Shown here: positions 30,849 through 39,213 of the stretch, in pieces
Layout: every line of letters starts with the position of its first letter
Numbering within the stretch: the first letter of the stretch is position 1
From: Bacteroidales bacterium
GTDB lineage: Bacteria; Bacteroidota; Bacteroidia; Bacteroidales; Bacteroidaceae
Length of the DNA: 39,621 nucleotides
Direction of reading: 5' to 3'
Assembly: GCA_018064685.1 (NCBI GenBank)
Contig: JAGHUS010000123.1
Coordinates: forward strand, 1 to 39,621
Notes under the pieces: generated by a model
The model's database searches: none
Told to the model about the DNA's origin: nothing
Seen by the model: only the letters and a program-made list of their open reading frames with translations
Program-made: the position numbers and the translations under genes

Positions 30849-31526
30849 GTGAAAGTCTTATACGAAGATAATCATGTAATTATCGTATCCAAGAGTTCGG
30901 GAGAGATTGTCCAGGGCGACAAGACTGGCGACACCCCGCTCTCGGAGACGGTGAAGCAGTACATTGCCGAGCGATACAACAAGCCTGGCAATGTCTTTCT
31001 TGGTGTGGTGCACAGATTGGACCGTCCCGTCAGTGGGGTGGTGCTCTTTGCCCGTACCAGCAAGGCCTTGAGCCGACTGAGCGAGATGTTTCGTACGCGC
31101 GCAGTACGCAAGACGTATTGGGCTATTGTCACGGCACGTCCGGCCAGCGAGGAGGGGACACTGACACACTGGCTCACTCGCGACGAGAAGACAAACAAAG
31201 CCAGGGCCTATGACCGTGAAGTGCCAGGCAGCAAGAAGGCTGTGCTTGACTATCGGTTGATAGCTTCGTCGGAACGTTACTGGTTGCTCGAAGTAGAGCT
31301 TCACACTGGTCGCCATCATCAGATTCGCTGCCAGTTGAGCAAGATGGGCTGCCCCATAAAGGGAGACCTGAAATACGGTGCAGCACGCAGCAACCCCGAT
31401 GGCAGCATCTCGCTGCACGCCCGACGCTTGCAGTTCGAGCATCCCGTGTCGAAGTTGCCCATCGACATAACGGCTCGGGTGCCGGAAGACAAGTTGTGGC
31501 AGTTTTTTGAAAAGTTTGATTCCTGA
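30849..31526 (+). CDS. RluA family pseudouridine synthase
   Basis: 225 residues, GTG start at 30849 (MKVLYEDNHVIIVSKSSG, the normal RluA-family beginning). The catalytic motif is HRLDRPVSG with Asp58, and the later motif is LHTGRHHQIRCQLSKMGCPIKGD. These enzymes isomerise uridine to pseudouridine in rRNA or tRNA; the absence of an S4 domain and the length fit the RluA/TruC-like single-domain group. The target site cannot be assigned. The tamB GTG codon follows its stop by 9 bases, indicating an operon. Confidence 0.9.
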   Translation: MKVLYEDNHVIIVSKSSGEIVQGDKTGDTPLSETVKQYIAERYNKPGNVFLGVVHRLDRPVSGVVLFARTSKALSRLSEMFRTRAVRKTYWAIVTARPASEEGTLTHWLTRDEKTNKARAYDREVPGSKKAVLDYRLIASSERYWLLEVELHTGRHHQIRCQLSKMGCPIKGDLKYGAARSNPDGSISLHARRLQFEHPVSKLPIDITARVPEDKLWQFFEKFDS

Positions 31527-31535
31527 AAACCATAC

Positions 31536-34500
31536 GTGAAGCAAGAACAAGACGATAGGATAGATCCACACACTGCCACCGAGCCTGAGCAGCTTGACGT
31601 GCAGAGCGAGCAGCCTCTTGACGTGCAGAGCGAGCAGCCTCTCGACGTACAGGGCGAGCAGCCTCTTGGCGTGCAGAGCGAGCAGCCTCTTGACGTACAG
31701 CCAGAGCCGCTTGACGAGGCAAATGTTGAGCAAGACAATGTGCAAGACAATGTGATGGATGATGAGCCTTCTGAGTCGGTCCGACAGAAGAAGGCTAAGA
31801 AGAAGCGTAGCCCTGTGTCACGCTTTTTGCGTTGTATATGCTGGCTTCTGTTCAGTCCTGTCATCCTCTTCGTTGTCCTCACCGCCCTGCTCTATGTGCC
31901 CTTCGTCCAGGACTGGCTTACAGGCATTGCCTGTGAGAAGCTGAGCGAGGAGACCGGTATGGATGTCAATGTGGAACGATTGCGTGTAAAGTTCCCGCTC
32001 GACATTGACTTGCAGGGTGTTAGCGTGCTGAACAAGCAAGACCATGCCGACACCTTGCTGGCCGTCAAGAGCTGTGTCGTAGACCTTGACCTGTCGCGCA
32101 TCTTCAGTTGGAAGGTGGGCGTCGATGCCCTCGACCTGAACGACGTGGTGGTCGACTCGCACGACCTGATAGCCTCGCTGAAGTTGCGAGGAAGGCTGAA
32201 GGACTTCCACCTCGACGTGCACAATCTGGAGTTGAAGGAAAGCCGGGTCAACATCACCGCAGCGCGCCTTGACGACTGCGACCTCGACATAGCCTTGCAG
32301 GATACCACCATTATCGACACTACTACCAGCGAGCCCCTAATGTGGATGCTCAATTTCCGCGACATCGAACTCAAGAACACCCGTGTAGCCTTCCACACCG
32401 CCAACGATACGATGAATGTGCTGGCCGGTGTGAAAGCCATGACACTCGAGACCGGCTCTTTCGATTTGGGACACAACAAACTGTCGCTGAGCCGTTTCGA
32501 GCTTGAAGCCGACTCTGTGCTCTACGACATGAAGTACGAACCCAGACAGCGTGGTCTGGATGCCAGTCACTTGGCATTATACGACGTGCAGACCACGCTG
32601 CCTTGGTTGGAATTCGACCTTGATGCCACCCATCTCAGCACCTCGCTGGCCTCGTTAAAGGTAAGGGAGAAGGGTAGTGGACTGCAGTTGACGAATCTCA
32701 GTGCCGATGTGGAGTTGGACACTACAAGGTTGAAGGTGAGCAACGCCAAGTTGCAGACAGCCAGCAGTCAGCTCACAGCTTGGGCTGATATGGAGTGGAC
32801 GGCATTCTCGTCTAGCGACCCCGGCCATCTTGATGCCGGCCTCTCGGCCCAGTTCAGTCGCGAAGACGTGCTGCGCTTTGCCGGCGAATACATGCCACGA
32901 CAGCTCTCGGCGCAGTACCCCGACAAGATGCTCACCGCCGAGGTTGAGGTGGGTGGAAACTTGCGCCACGTCGATGTCAAGGCACTCCGCATTGTCATGC
33001 CCGGCATGATAGACGCCAAGGTGAGCGGTTCGGCAGGCAACCTCATAGACGGTGGAGCCCTGTCGGCCGACTTGACATGGGACATCCACACCCGCGACCT
33101 CTCGTTGGTGAAGCGCATTGCGGGCATCAGTGGTGTGAACCTGCCACCCATGGACATCAATGGCACAACCCAGATAAATGGGAAAAAATATCAGGCCGAC
33201 ATGCTGTTGCGCCAAGGACGTGGCGTGGCCAAGGTGAAGGGCCTTTTCAATGGCTCGAACAATACATATCAGGCCAATGCACGGCTCGATCAGTTTGTGC
33301 TGAGCAACTTCCTGTCCATGGATTCGGTATGCTCCATCACCGCAGTGGCCGACGTGAAGGGAAACGGCTTCGACGTCTTCTCTCGCCGCACCAATATTCG
33401 TGCCAAGCTGGATATGCCGAGGGCGCGATACGGTTCGGCCAACATTGGCAACCTCAATCTTACAGCCTTGCTGAATCAGGGCGATGGCGTGGTGAACTTC
33501 TACAGTGGCGGCGACCTTGTCAATGCCGATGGCTGTATCGAACTGTCATTGCGCGACCACAAAGTGGACAGTGCCGCCTTTGCCCTCGATGTCCGTGGTC
33601 TCGACCTCTACACGCTCGGCGTCACCAAGCGCCCCTTCAAGGCCTCGATGTCCATGCACATGTTGGGTAATACCAATCTGGCCGACCAACATTATGTCAA
33701 GGGCGATGTCAGTGCCATCCAGTTCGCTTTGGCCGATACCACGCTCTATCCTCGCGACATAGCCCTCGAGTCGCTCCTCACCCCCGACACCACCTACGCC
33801 TTCCTCTCGGCAGGCGACCTTCTCTTCAGTCTTAATTCGCCAGAAGGCCTGTCCACGCTGATTGGCAAGAGCACGGAGCTGGCCGACAGCATGGCACGGC
33901 AGGTAGAGCGCCGTGTCTTCGACCGTCAGCAGCTCATCTCGCTCATGCCCACTGCCGACCTCTGTGTGCAGAGCGGGCAGCGTAACCCGCTAGCCAACAT
34001 CCTGGCCAAGATGTACAATATCACCTACCGTGAGTTCGACATCGACTTCCATTCCAATTCCACAACGGGCATGCATAGCGACGGCTACGTCTATTCCGTC
34101 AATCCCGGCTCCTTTGTGCTCGACACCATCACCTTCGCATTGCGTCAAGACACTACGGGCCTGAATCTCAATGCCCGAGTCTGCAACGGCAAGAAGAACC
34201 GCGGAGCCACGTTCGATTCGCGCCTCGACGCCATTGTCAATCCCGACAAGATGGCCCTCTCGCTCGTCTTCCTCGACGATCGCCGTCGCAAGGCCGTAGA
34301 CCTTGGAGCCAACCTCTTGTTCAGTCCCGAGGCCTTGCGTCTGCAGCTCTCCACCCTGCATCCCATCCTTGCCTATCGCCACTTCACCGTCAACGACGAT
34401 AACTTTGTCGAACTGCAGAAAGGCGGCCATCTCGATGCCGATCTGAACCTCCTTGCCGATGACGGCACCGGTCTCAAGCTCTACTCTACGCCCAACGACG

Positions 34501-36398
34501 ATGCCGAGCAAGACCTCACCGCCTCGCTCAACCATTTCAATGTGGGCGAGCTGTGCAAGGTGCTGCCCTATATGCCCGACATATCGGGATTGCTGCATGG
34601 CGATGTCCACTTCGTCAAGACCGAGGATGTGTCCAGCTTCATGGCCGACCTCACCGTCGAGAACATGCACTACGAACAGTGTCCGATGGGCGATATCGGC
34701 GTGAATGCGGCCTACATGCCCAACGAGGACGGTTCGCACTACGTCGACGGCTTCCTCACTCAGGACGGCAACCAGGTACTCAGCTTCAACGGTCAGTACA
34801 GTTCGGAGGGCGCTACCGACAATGTCGATGCACAAGCCACCCTCGAGCAGTTCCCCGTATCGCTGGCCAACGGCTTTATGGGCGAGACGGTGCAGTTGGC
34901 AGGCTATCTGCAAGGCGAGATGAGCGTGACGGGTCCCACCTCGGCACTGGTCTTCGACGGCAAGATACACAACGAGTCGCTGCACATCATGTCGCCCCTC
35001 TACAGTTTCAATATGGCTGTCGACAACGACACCATCAACGTCTCGGGCAGCCGTATGTGGCTCAACAGGCTCATAGGTCGCACTACGGGTTCCGAGCCCC
35101 TCACCCTCGACGGCTCCATCGATTTCCGCAACCTCTCGCACATCCAGCTCGACCTCAGTGCCAATGCTCATAACTTCGAGCTCATCAATGCACGTCGCAA
35201 TCGCAAGGCAGCGGCCTATGGCAAGGTCTTTGTCGACCTCGATGCCCATGCCAAGGGTTCTACCTCCAACCTAAATGTCTACGGCAATCTGGGCATTCTG
35301 GGCAATACCAATGTCACCTATGTGCTGCTCGATTCGCCCATCACGGTCGAGGATGAGATGTCCGACCTCGTCACTTTCTGCGACTTCAGCGACACACTCG
35401 AGGTGGACGAGGACGAGATCGTTCCTCCCAGCAACCTCAACATGAGCTTCAACATCAGCATCGACCAGGCAGCCATGGTCAACTGTCTGCTCAGCGAGGA
35501 CGGTGTCAACTACGTGCGTGTCGAGGGTGGTGGCGACCTGCGCATGTACTACGACGATGCCCGCGGCATGCAGCTCTATGGCCGTTACAACATCTTGCAG
35601 GGAGCCATGACCTATTCGATGATGGTTGTCACGCTGAAAGACTGTTACATACAGAATGGCAGCTATGTGGAGTTCTCGGGCGACGTGGGCAATCCGCGTC
35701 TCAACATCAGCGCCACCGAGCGTGTCAACAGCAGCATCACCGAGAACGAGACGCCACGCTCAGTGGCCTTCGACGTGGGCTTGAAGGTGAGCCAGACACT
35801 CGACAATATGGGCTTGGAGTTCACCCTCGATGCCCCCGAAGACATGAATGTGCAGAACGAGATAGCACAGATGACGGCCGAGCAGCGAGGCCGAGTGGCT
35901 GTGACACTGATGGCAACGGGCATGTACCTTGTCGAGGGTGGAGCCAACTCGGGAGGCCTCAGCACCACCAATGCCCTCAACGCCTTCCTGCAGAGCCAGA
36001 TAGCCCAGATTACGGGCAAGGCGCTCAACACCATCGACCTCAGTCTGGGTGTGGCCAACAACGCCACGGCAACGGGATCTACCACCACCGACTACAGTTT
36101 CCGCTTCGCCAAGCGTTTCTGGGGCAACCGCATCAGTCTGATTGTGGGCGGCAAGGTCAGCTCGGGCAGCGAGGCCGTCAACACCGGACAGAGCATCATC
36201 GACAACGTCAGCATCGAGTACCGTCTCGACAAGTCCGCAACCCGCTACGTCACCCTCTTCTACGACAACAGCAGCGAGTCGGTGCTCGAAGGCAAGATCA
36301 TGGAGATGGGAGCCGGACTGGTGCTGCGTCGCAAGACCGACAAGCTGGGCGAGCTGTTTATTTTCAGGAAGAAGAAGACCCCACCCCTAACCCCCTAG
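31536..36398 (+). CDS. tamB: TamB-like translocation and assembly module protein
   Basis: 1620 residues from a GTG at 31536; the next in-frame ATG (31755) would remove the repeat-bearing N-terminus. A charged cytoplasmic region (1-97) with octapeptide repeats precedes a transmembrane helix (LRCICWLLFSPVILFVVLTALLY, about 98-120). A very long beta-rich periplasmic part follows, starting DWLTGIACEKLSEETGMDVNVERL in the AsmA-like manner. The C-terminal TamB domain (about 1230-1600) includes NVYGNLGILGNTNVTYVLLD and DYSFRFAKRFWGNRISLIVGG. TamB spans the periplasm as a hydrophobic groove linking the inner membrane to an Omp85 partner; here that partner is the next gene. Its last residues TPPLTP and stop codon derive from a GC-rich repeat. 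Confidence 0.9.
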   Translation: MKQEQDDRIDPHTATEPEQLDVQSEQPLDVQSEQPLDVQGEQPLGVQSEQPLDVQPEPLDEANVEQDNVQDNVMDDEPSESVRQKKAKKKRSPVSRFLRCICWLLFSPVILFVVLTALLYVPFVQDWLTGIACEKLSEETGMDVNVERLRVKFPLDIDLQGVSVLNKQDHADTLLAVKSCVVDLDLSRIFSWKVGVDALDLNDVVVDSHDLIASLKLRGRLKDFHLDVHNLELKESRVNITAARLDDCDLDIALQDTTIIDTTTSEPLMWMLNFRDIELKNTRVAFHTANDTMNVLAGVKAMTLETGSFDLGHNKLSLSRFELEADSVLYDMKYEPRQRGLDASHLALYDVQTTLPWLEFDLDATHLSTSLASLKVREKGSGLQLTNLSADVELDTTRLKVSNAKLQTASSQLTAWADMEWTAFSSSDPGHLDAGLSAQFSREDVLRFAGEYMPRQLSAQYPDKMLTAEVEVGGNLRHVDVKALRIVMPGMIDAKVSGSAGNLIDGGALSADLTWDIHTRDLSLVKRIAGISGVNLPPMDINGTTQINGKKYQADMLLRQGRGVAKVKGLFNGSNNTYQANARLDQFVLSNFLSMDSVCSITAVADVKGNGFDVFSRRTNIRAKLDMPRARYGSANIGNLNLTALLNQGDGVVNFYSGGDLVNADGCIELSLRDHKVDSAAFALDVRGLDLYTLGVTKRPFKASMSMHMLGNTNLADQHYVKGDVSAIQFALADTTLYPRDIALESLLTPDTTYAFLSAGDLLFSLNSPEGLSTLIGKSTELADSMARQVERRVFDRQQLISLMPTADLCVQSGQRNPLANILAKMYNITYREFDIDFHSNSTTGMHSDGYVYSVNPGSFVLDTITFALRQDTTGLNLNARVCNGKKNRGATFDSRLDAIVNPDKMALSLVFLDDRRRKAVDLGANLLFSPEALRLQLSTLHPILAYRHFTVNDDNFVELQKGGHLDADLNLLADDGTGLKLYSTPNDDAEQDLTASLNHFNVGELCKVLPYMPDISGLLHGDVHFVKTEDVSSFMADLTVENMHYEQCPMGDIGVNAAYMPNEDGSHYVDGFLTQDGNQVLSFNGQYSSEGATDNVDAQATLEQFPVSLANGFMGETVQLAGYLQGEMSVTGPTSALVFDGKIHNESLHIMSPLYSFNMAVDNDTINVSGSRMWLNRLIGRTTGSEPLTLDGSIDFRNLSHIQLDLSANAHNFELINARRNRKAAAYGKVFVDLDAHAKGSTSNLNVYGNLGILGNTNVTYVLLDSPITVEDEMSDLVTFCDFSDTLEVDEDEIVPPSNLNMSFNISIDQAAMVNCLLSEDGVNYVRVEGGGDLRMYYDDARGMQLYGRYNILQGAMTYSMMVVTLKDCYIQNGSYVEFSGDVGNPRLNISATERVNSSITENETPRSVAFDVGLKVSQTLDNMGLEFTLDAPEDMNVQNEIAQMTAEQRGRVAVTLMATGMYLVEGGANSGGLSTTNALNAFLQSQIAQITGKALNTIDLSLGVANNATATGSTTTDYSFRFAKRFWGNRISLIVGGKVSSGSEAVNTGQSIIDNVSIEYRLDKSATRYVTLFYDNSSESVLEGKIMEMGAGLVLRRKTDKLGELFIFRKKKTPPLTP
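31587..31718 (+). repeat. 24-bp tandem repeat in the tamB N-terminal coding region
   Basis: Five units (one of 21 bp, four of 24 bp) and a partial sixth encode the octapeptide EQPLDVQS with small variations (LDVQG, LGVQS, LDVQP). The unit is a multiple of three, so copy-number change keeps the frame. The repeats lie in the predicted cytoplasmic tail before the membrane helix. Confidence 0.9.
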
Positions 36399-36431
36399 AG
36401 CCCCCACCACTACCCCCGCCCCAAGGCGGGG
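36379..36431 (+). repeat. GC-rich repeat spanning the tamB stop codon
   Basis: ACCCCACCCCTAACCCCC supplies the final codons TPPLTP, and TAG at 36396-36398 is the stop. Downstream, CCCCGCC (36414-36420) and GGCGGGG (36425-36431) form a perfect hairpin with loop CCAA. The reverse-complement element at 20464-20520 is similar. Confidence 0.7.
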
Positions 36432-36537
36432 AATAGAAAGGAGACAAGGACAGAATTCATAGTAGCCAACGAGCAGCCCTCAAAAAAACAGAGAGATGCA
36501 TCGCGCTAGCCTAATTATGAATTATGCATTAAGAATT

Positions 36538-39072
36538 ATGAATTATATCAGATATTATATATTGGTCATCCTGCTCGGCATCATCGTGCAGAGCTGCTCT
36601 ACCACGGCTCATCTGCCCGATGACGAGGTGTTGTATACCGGCATCACCGACATATCCTTCGGACCCAAACCCCAGAAAGAGAAGAAGGGTGACGGCGAGG
36701 GAGTCATCACAGCCATCAACGATGCCTACGTCAATGTGGAACGAGTGCTGAGCGGAGAGGCTCTGCCACAGAAGGAACTCAGCATCGAGGATATGACCGA
36801 GTTTCAGCGTGACTCGCTCAAGGCCGAGAAGGTGATGATGGACGAGGCACTGAACACGGTGAAGGACGAGGTGACGGCCGTGCTGAGCATCGCGCCCAAC
36901 AACTCACTCCTTGGCAGTGCCAAATACCGTTTCCCGTTGCCCGTCGGACTGTGGTTCTACAATGGCTTCGTAGGCAGCAAGACGAAGGTGGGGAAGTGGT
37001 TCTTCAACACCTTCTCGGCTACGCCCAAATACATCAGCACCGTCAACCCCTCGCTGCGCACCAAGGTGGCACAGAACGTGCTGCACAACTACGGCTACTT
37101 CCGTGGCGAGGTCAGTTACGACCTGTATATGCACAAACGCAATCCCAGGAAGGCCAAGGTGGGATACGTCGTGCTGCCTCACCAGCTCTACCGCCTCGAC
37201 AGCATAGCCTATCTCGGTTTCTCGCCACAGGCCGACTCCCTGATCCGCGCCCAGCAACGCCGTTCGCTCATCCATCGTGGCGACCCCTTCACGGCTGCCT
37301 CGCTCGATGCCGAGCGTCAACGCCTCAACACCCTCTTTCGCAACAACGGCTATTACTACTGCCAGCCCAACCTCTTCACCTATCGTGCCGACACGCTGCA
37401 ACGTCAGGACTGGGTGCAGTTGCAGGTTGTGCCGTCGCGCGAGTTGCCCGAAGTGGCCCGTCGCCGTTTCTACCTTCGCAATACCCGCATACACCTTGTC
37501 GATGCCCGTCGCGGACTTGTCGAGAACGACTCGGTGGGGCGTCGCGGCAATATCAGGATGTATTATGCCGCTAGGCATGAAGGCGACAAGCCAAGTGTGC
37601 GTTTCGGGGCACTGCGGCGTAACATCTTCCTCGAGAAGGGTACGCCATACAGGCAGGTACTCAGCAACCTGACACAGGAGAAGCTCAGCGAACTGGGCAT
37701 CTTCTCGCAGGTCACCCTCGACTACACACCCATCGACACCACCTCTACGTGCGACTCGCTCGACGTCGACATCCATGCCGTGCTCGACAAGCCCTTCGAT
37801 GCCGAGTTCAAGGCCAATGCCACCACCAAGAGTAACGGACTCGTAGGTCCGGGACTCAGTTTCGGCATGACACGCCGCAACGCTTTCCACCGTGCCGAAG
37901 CCCTCAACTTCCAGGTCTACGGCAACTACGAGTGGCAGACAGGGTCGAACATGCAGGATGCCTCGAGCAGCATCATGAACAGCTACGAGTACGGTACCTC
38001 GCTCAGCCTCGACTACCCCTACATCAAGCTTGGCAAGCTGGGCCGTAACTTCCTGCGTAACGGCATTACCAGCACCTCCTTCAAGCTCGAGGCCGACTGG
38101 CTGAACCGTGCCGGATACTTTGGCCGGGTGTCGTTCGGAGCCCGCGTCACGCTCAGCTATCGCCGCAAACCGCAGAAAGACGATTTCCGCGAAGGCAGCC
38201 ACAAGCCCACCATCCGTCACGAGTTCACTCCCTTCCGTCTCGACTACGACGTGCAGCTACACTCCACCCAGGCCTTCGACAGCATCATGAATGCCAATCC
38301 CGCCCTCAACGTCAGTATGCGCAACCAGTTTGTACCCTCCATGCAGTATGTCATGTCCATGACCAGTCGCCGTGGCAGCCGTCATCCCGGCACCTTCACC
38401 CTCACCCTCAAAGAGGCGGGCAACGTGATGAGCGGACTCTATGCCTGCTTCGGCCAGAAGTTCAGCCAGCCCGACAAGCACCTCTTCGGTGTGCCTTTCG
38501 CTCAGTATGTCAAGGGTGTGGCCGAGTTTACCAAGGCCCATAATATAGGCAATGGCGGTGTGCAGTTGGCAGGTCGCGTCATGCTGGGTGCCATCTACAG
38601 CTACGGCAATGCCACCGTGGCCCCCTACAGCGACCTCTTCACCATTGGTGGCGCCAACAGCATCCGTGCCTTCTCTGTCCGCAGCATTGGTCCCGGTTCC
38701 TACCGTCCCGCCAATGGCCGTTTCAGCTACGTCGACCAGGTTGGCGACCTTAAGTTCGAGGCCAATGTCGAATGCCGTTTCCCCATTGTGGGCGACCTCG
38801 AAGGAGCCGCCTTTGTGGACTGTGGCAACGTGTGGCTGATGAAGAACAACGAGAACCACCCCGGTGGCGCCTTCTCGCTGCGCAACCTGGGCAAGGAGCT
38901 AGCCCTTGGCACTGGTCTGGGTCTTCGCTACGACCTCGACTTCCTCATCGTACGTTTCGATGTGGGTGTAGGCATCCATGCCCCCTACGACACAGGCAAG
39001 ACGGGCTATTACAATATGACCCGCTTCGGCCGTTCGTTGGGCTACCATCTTGCCATCGGCTATCCATTCTGA
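36538..39072 (+). CDS. tamL: TamL: lipidated BamA/TamA (Omp85) family outer-membrane protein
   Basis: The start at 36538 gives MNYIRYYILVILLGIIVQSC, a lipoprotein signal with Cys20; the upstream ATGs at 36496 and 36517 only add residues encoded by a heptamer repeat (MNYALRI). 844 residues. The N-terminal part (STTAHLPDDEVLYTG) leads into POTRA-like domains (up to about 420), followed by a 16-strand-type barrel with GGANSIRAFSVRSIGPGSYRP (the Omp85 VRGF/Y-like motif) and the final strand ending AIGYPF. Bacteroidetes carry this lipidated TamA subtype (TamL) next to tamB, as here. It probably assembles or inserts envelope components together with TamB. Confidence 0.88.
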   Translation: MNYIRYYILVILLGIIVQSCSTTAHLPDDEVLYTGITDISFGPKPQKEKKGDGEGVITAINDAYVNVERVLSGEALPQKELSIEDMTEFQRDSLKAEKVMMDEALNTVKDEVTAVLSIAPNNSLLGSAKYRFPLPVGLWFYNGFVGSKTKVGKWFFNTFSATPKYISTVNPSLRTKVAQNVLHNYGYFRGEVSYDLYMHKRNPRKAKVGYVVLPHQLYRLDSIAYLGFSPQADSLIRAQQRRSLIHRGDPFTAASLDAERQRLNTLFRNNGYYYCQPNLFTYRADTLQRQDWVQLQVVPSRELPEVARRRFYLRNTRIHLVDARRGLVENDSVGRRGNIRMYYAARHEGDKPSVRFGALRRNIFLEKGTPYRQVLSNLTQEKLSELGIFSQVTLDYTPIDTTSTCDSLDVDIHAVLDKPFDAEFKANATTKSNGLVGPGLSFGMTRRNAFHRAEALNFQVYGNYEWQTGSNMQDASSSIMNSYEYGTSLSLDYPYIKLGKLGRNFLRNGITSTSFKLEADWLNRAGYFGRVSFGARVTLSYRRKPQKDDFREGSHKPTIRHEFTPFRLDYDVQLHSTQAFDSIMNANPALNVSMRNQFVPSMQYVMSMTSRRGSRHPGTFTLTLKEAGNVMSGLYACFGQKFSQPDKHLFGVPFAQYVKGVAEFTKAHNIGNGGVQLAGRVMLGAIYSYGNATVAPYSDLFTIGGANSIRAFSVRSIGPGSYRPANGRFSYVDQVGDLKFEANVECRFPIVGDLEGAAFVDCGNVWLMKNNENHPGGAFSLRNLGKELALGTGLGLRYDLDFLIVRFDVGVGIHAPYDTGKTGYYNMTRFGRSLGYHLAIGYPF

Positions 39073-39100
39073 TTTTGCTGTTTTAGCCTATTATTTACAA

Positions 39101-39124
39101 CTGCTAAACTGCTAAACTGCTAAA
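39101..39124 (+). repeat. CTGCTAAA octamer repeat after tamL
   Basis: Three perfect 8-bp units followed by CTGCGATA, beginning 28 bases after the tamL stop codon. Confidence 0.85.
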
Positions 39125-39150
39125 CTGCGATAAATGGGGGGATGAGGCCG

Positions 39151-39213
39151 AAAAAATAGCGTGAAGATTTGAGTGAAGAAAATGGGTGTATCTTCACGCT
39201 AATCTTCACGCTA
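39151..39213 (-). terminator. Hairpin and direct repeat at the end of the right-edge gene
   Basis: On the minus strand the 12-mer TAGCGTGAAGAT occurs twice in tandem (39202-39213, 39190-39201), and its inverse lies at 39157-39168 followed by six T residues (A-run at 39151-39156). This is a plausible terminator for the minus-strand gene, with a 21-base loop. The stop codon TAG of that gene is the first three bases of the repeat. Confidence 0.6.

Noticed and set aside
33990..35249. 419-codon minus-strand open frame inside tamB, and a similar 438-codon one inside tamL (36904-38220)
   Set aside because: Both are shadows of long GC-rich genes with clear domain structure on the plus strand; their translations are Val/Glu/Gly-rich without motifs.
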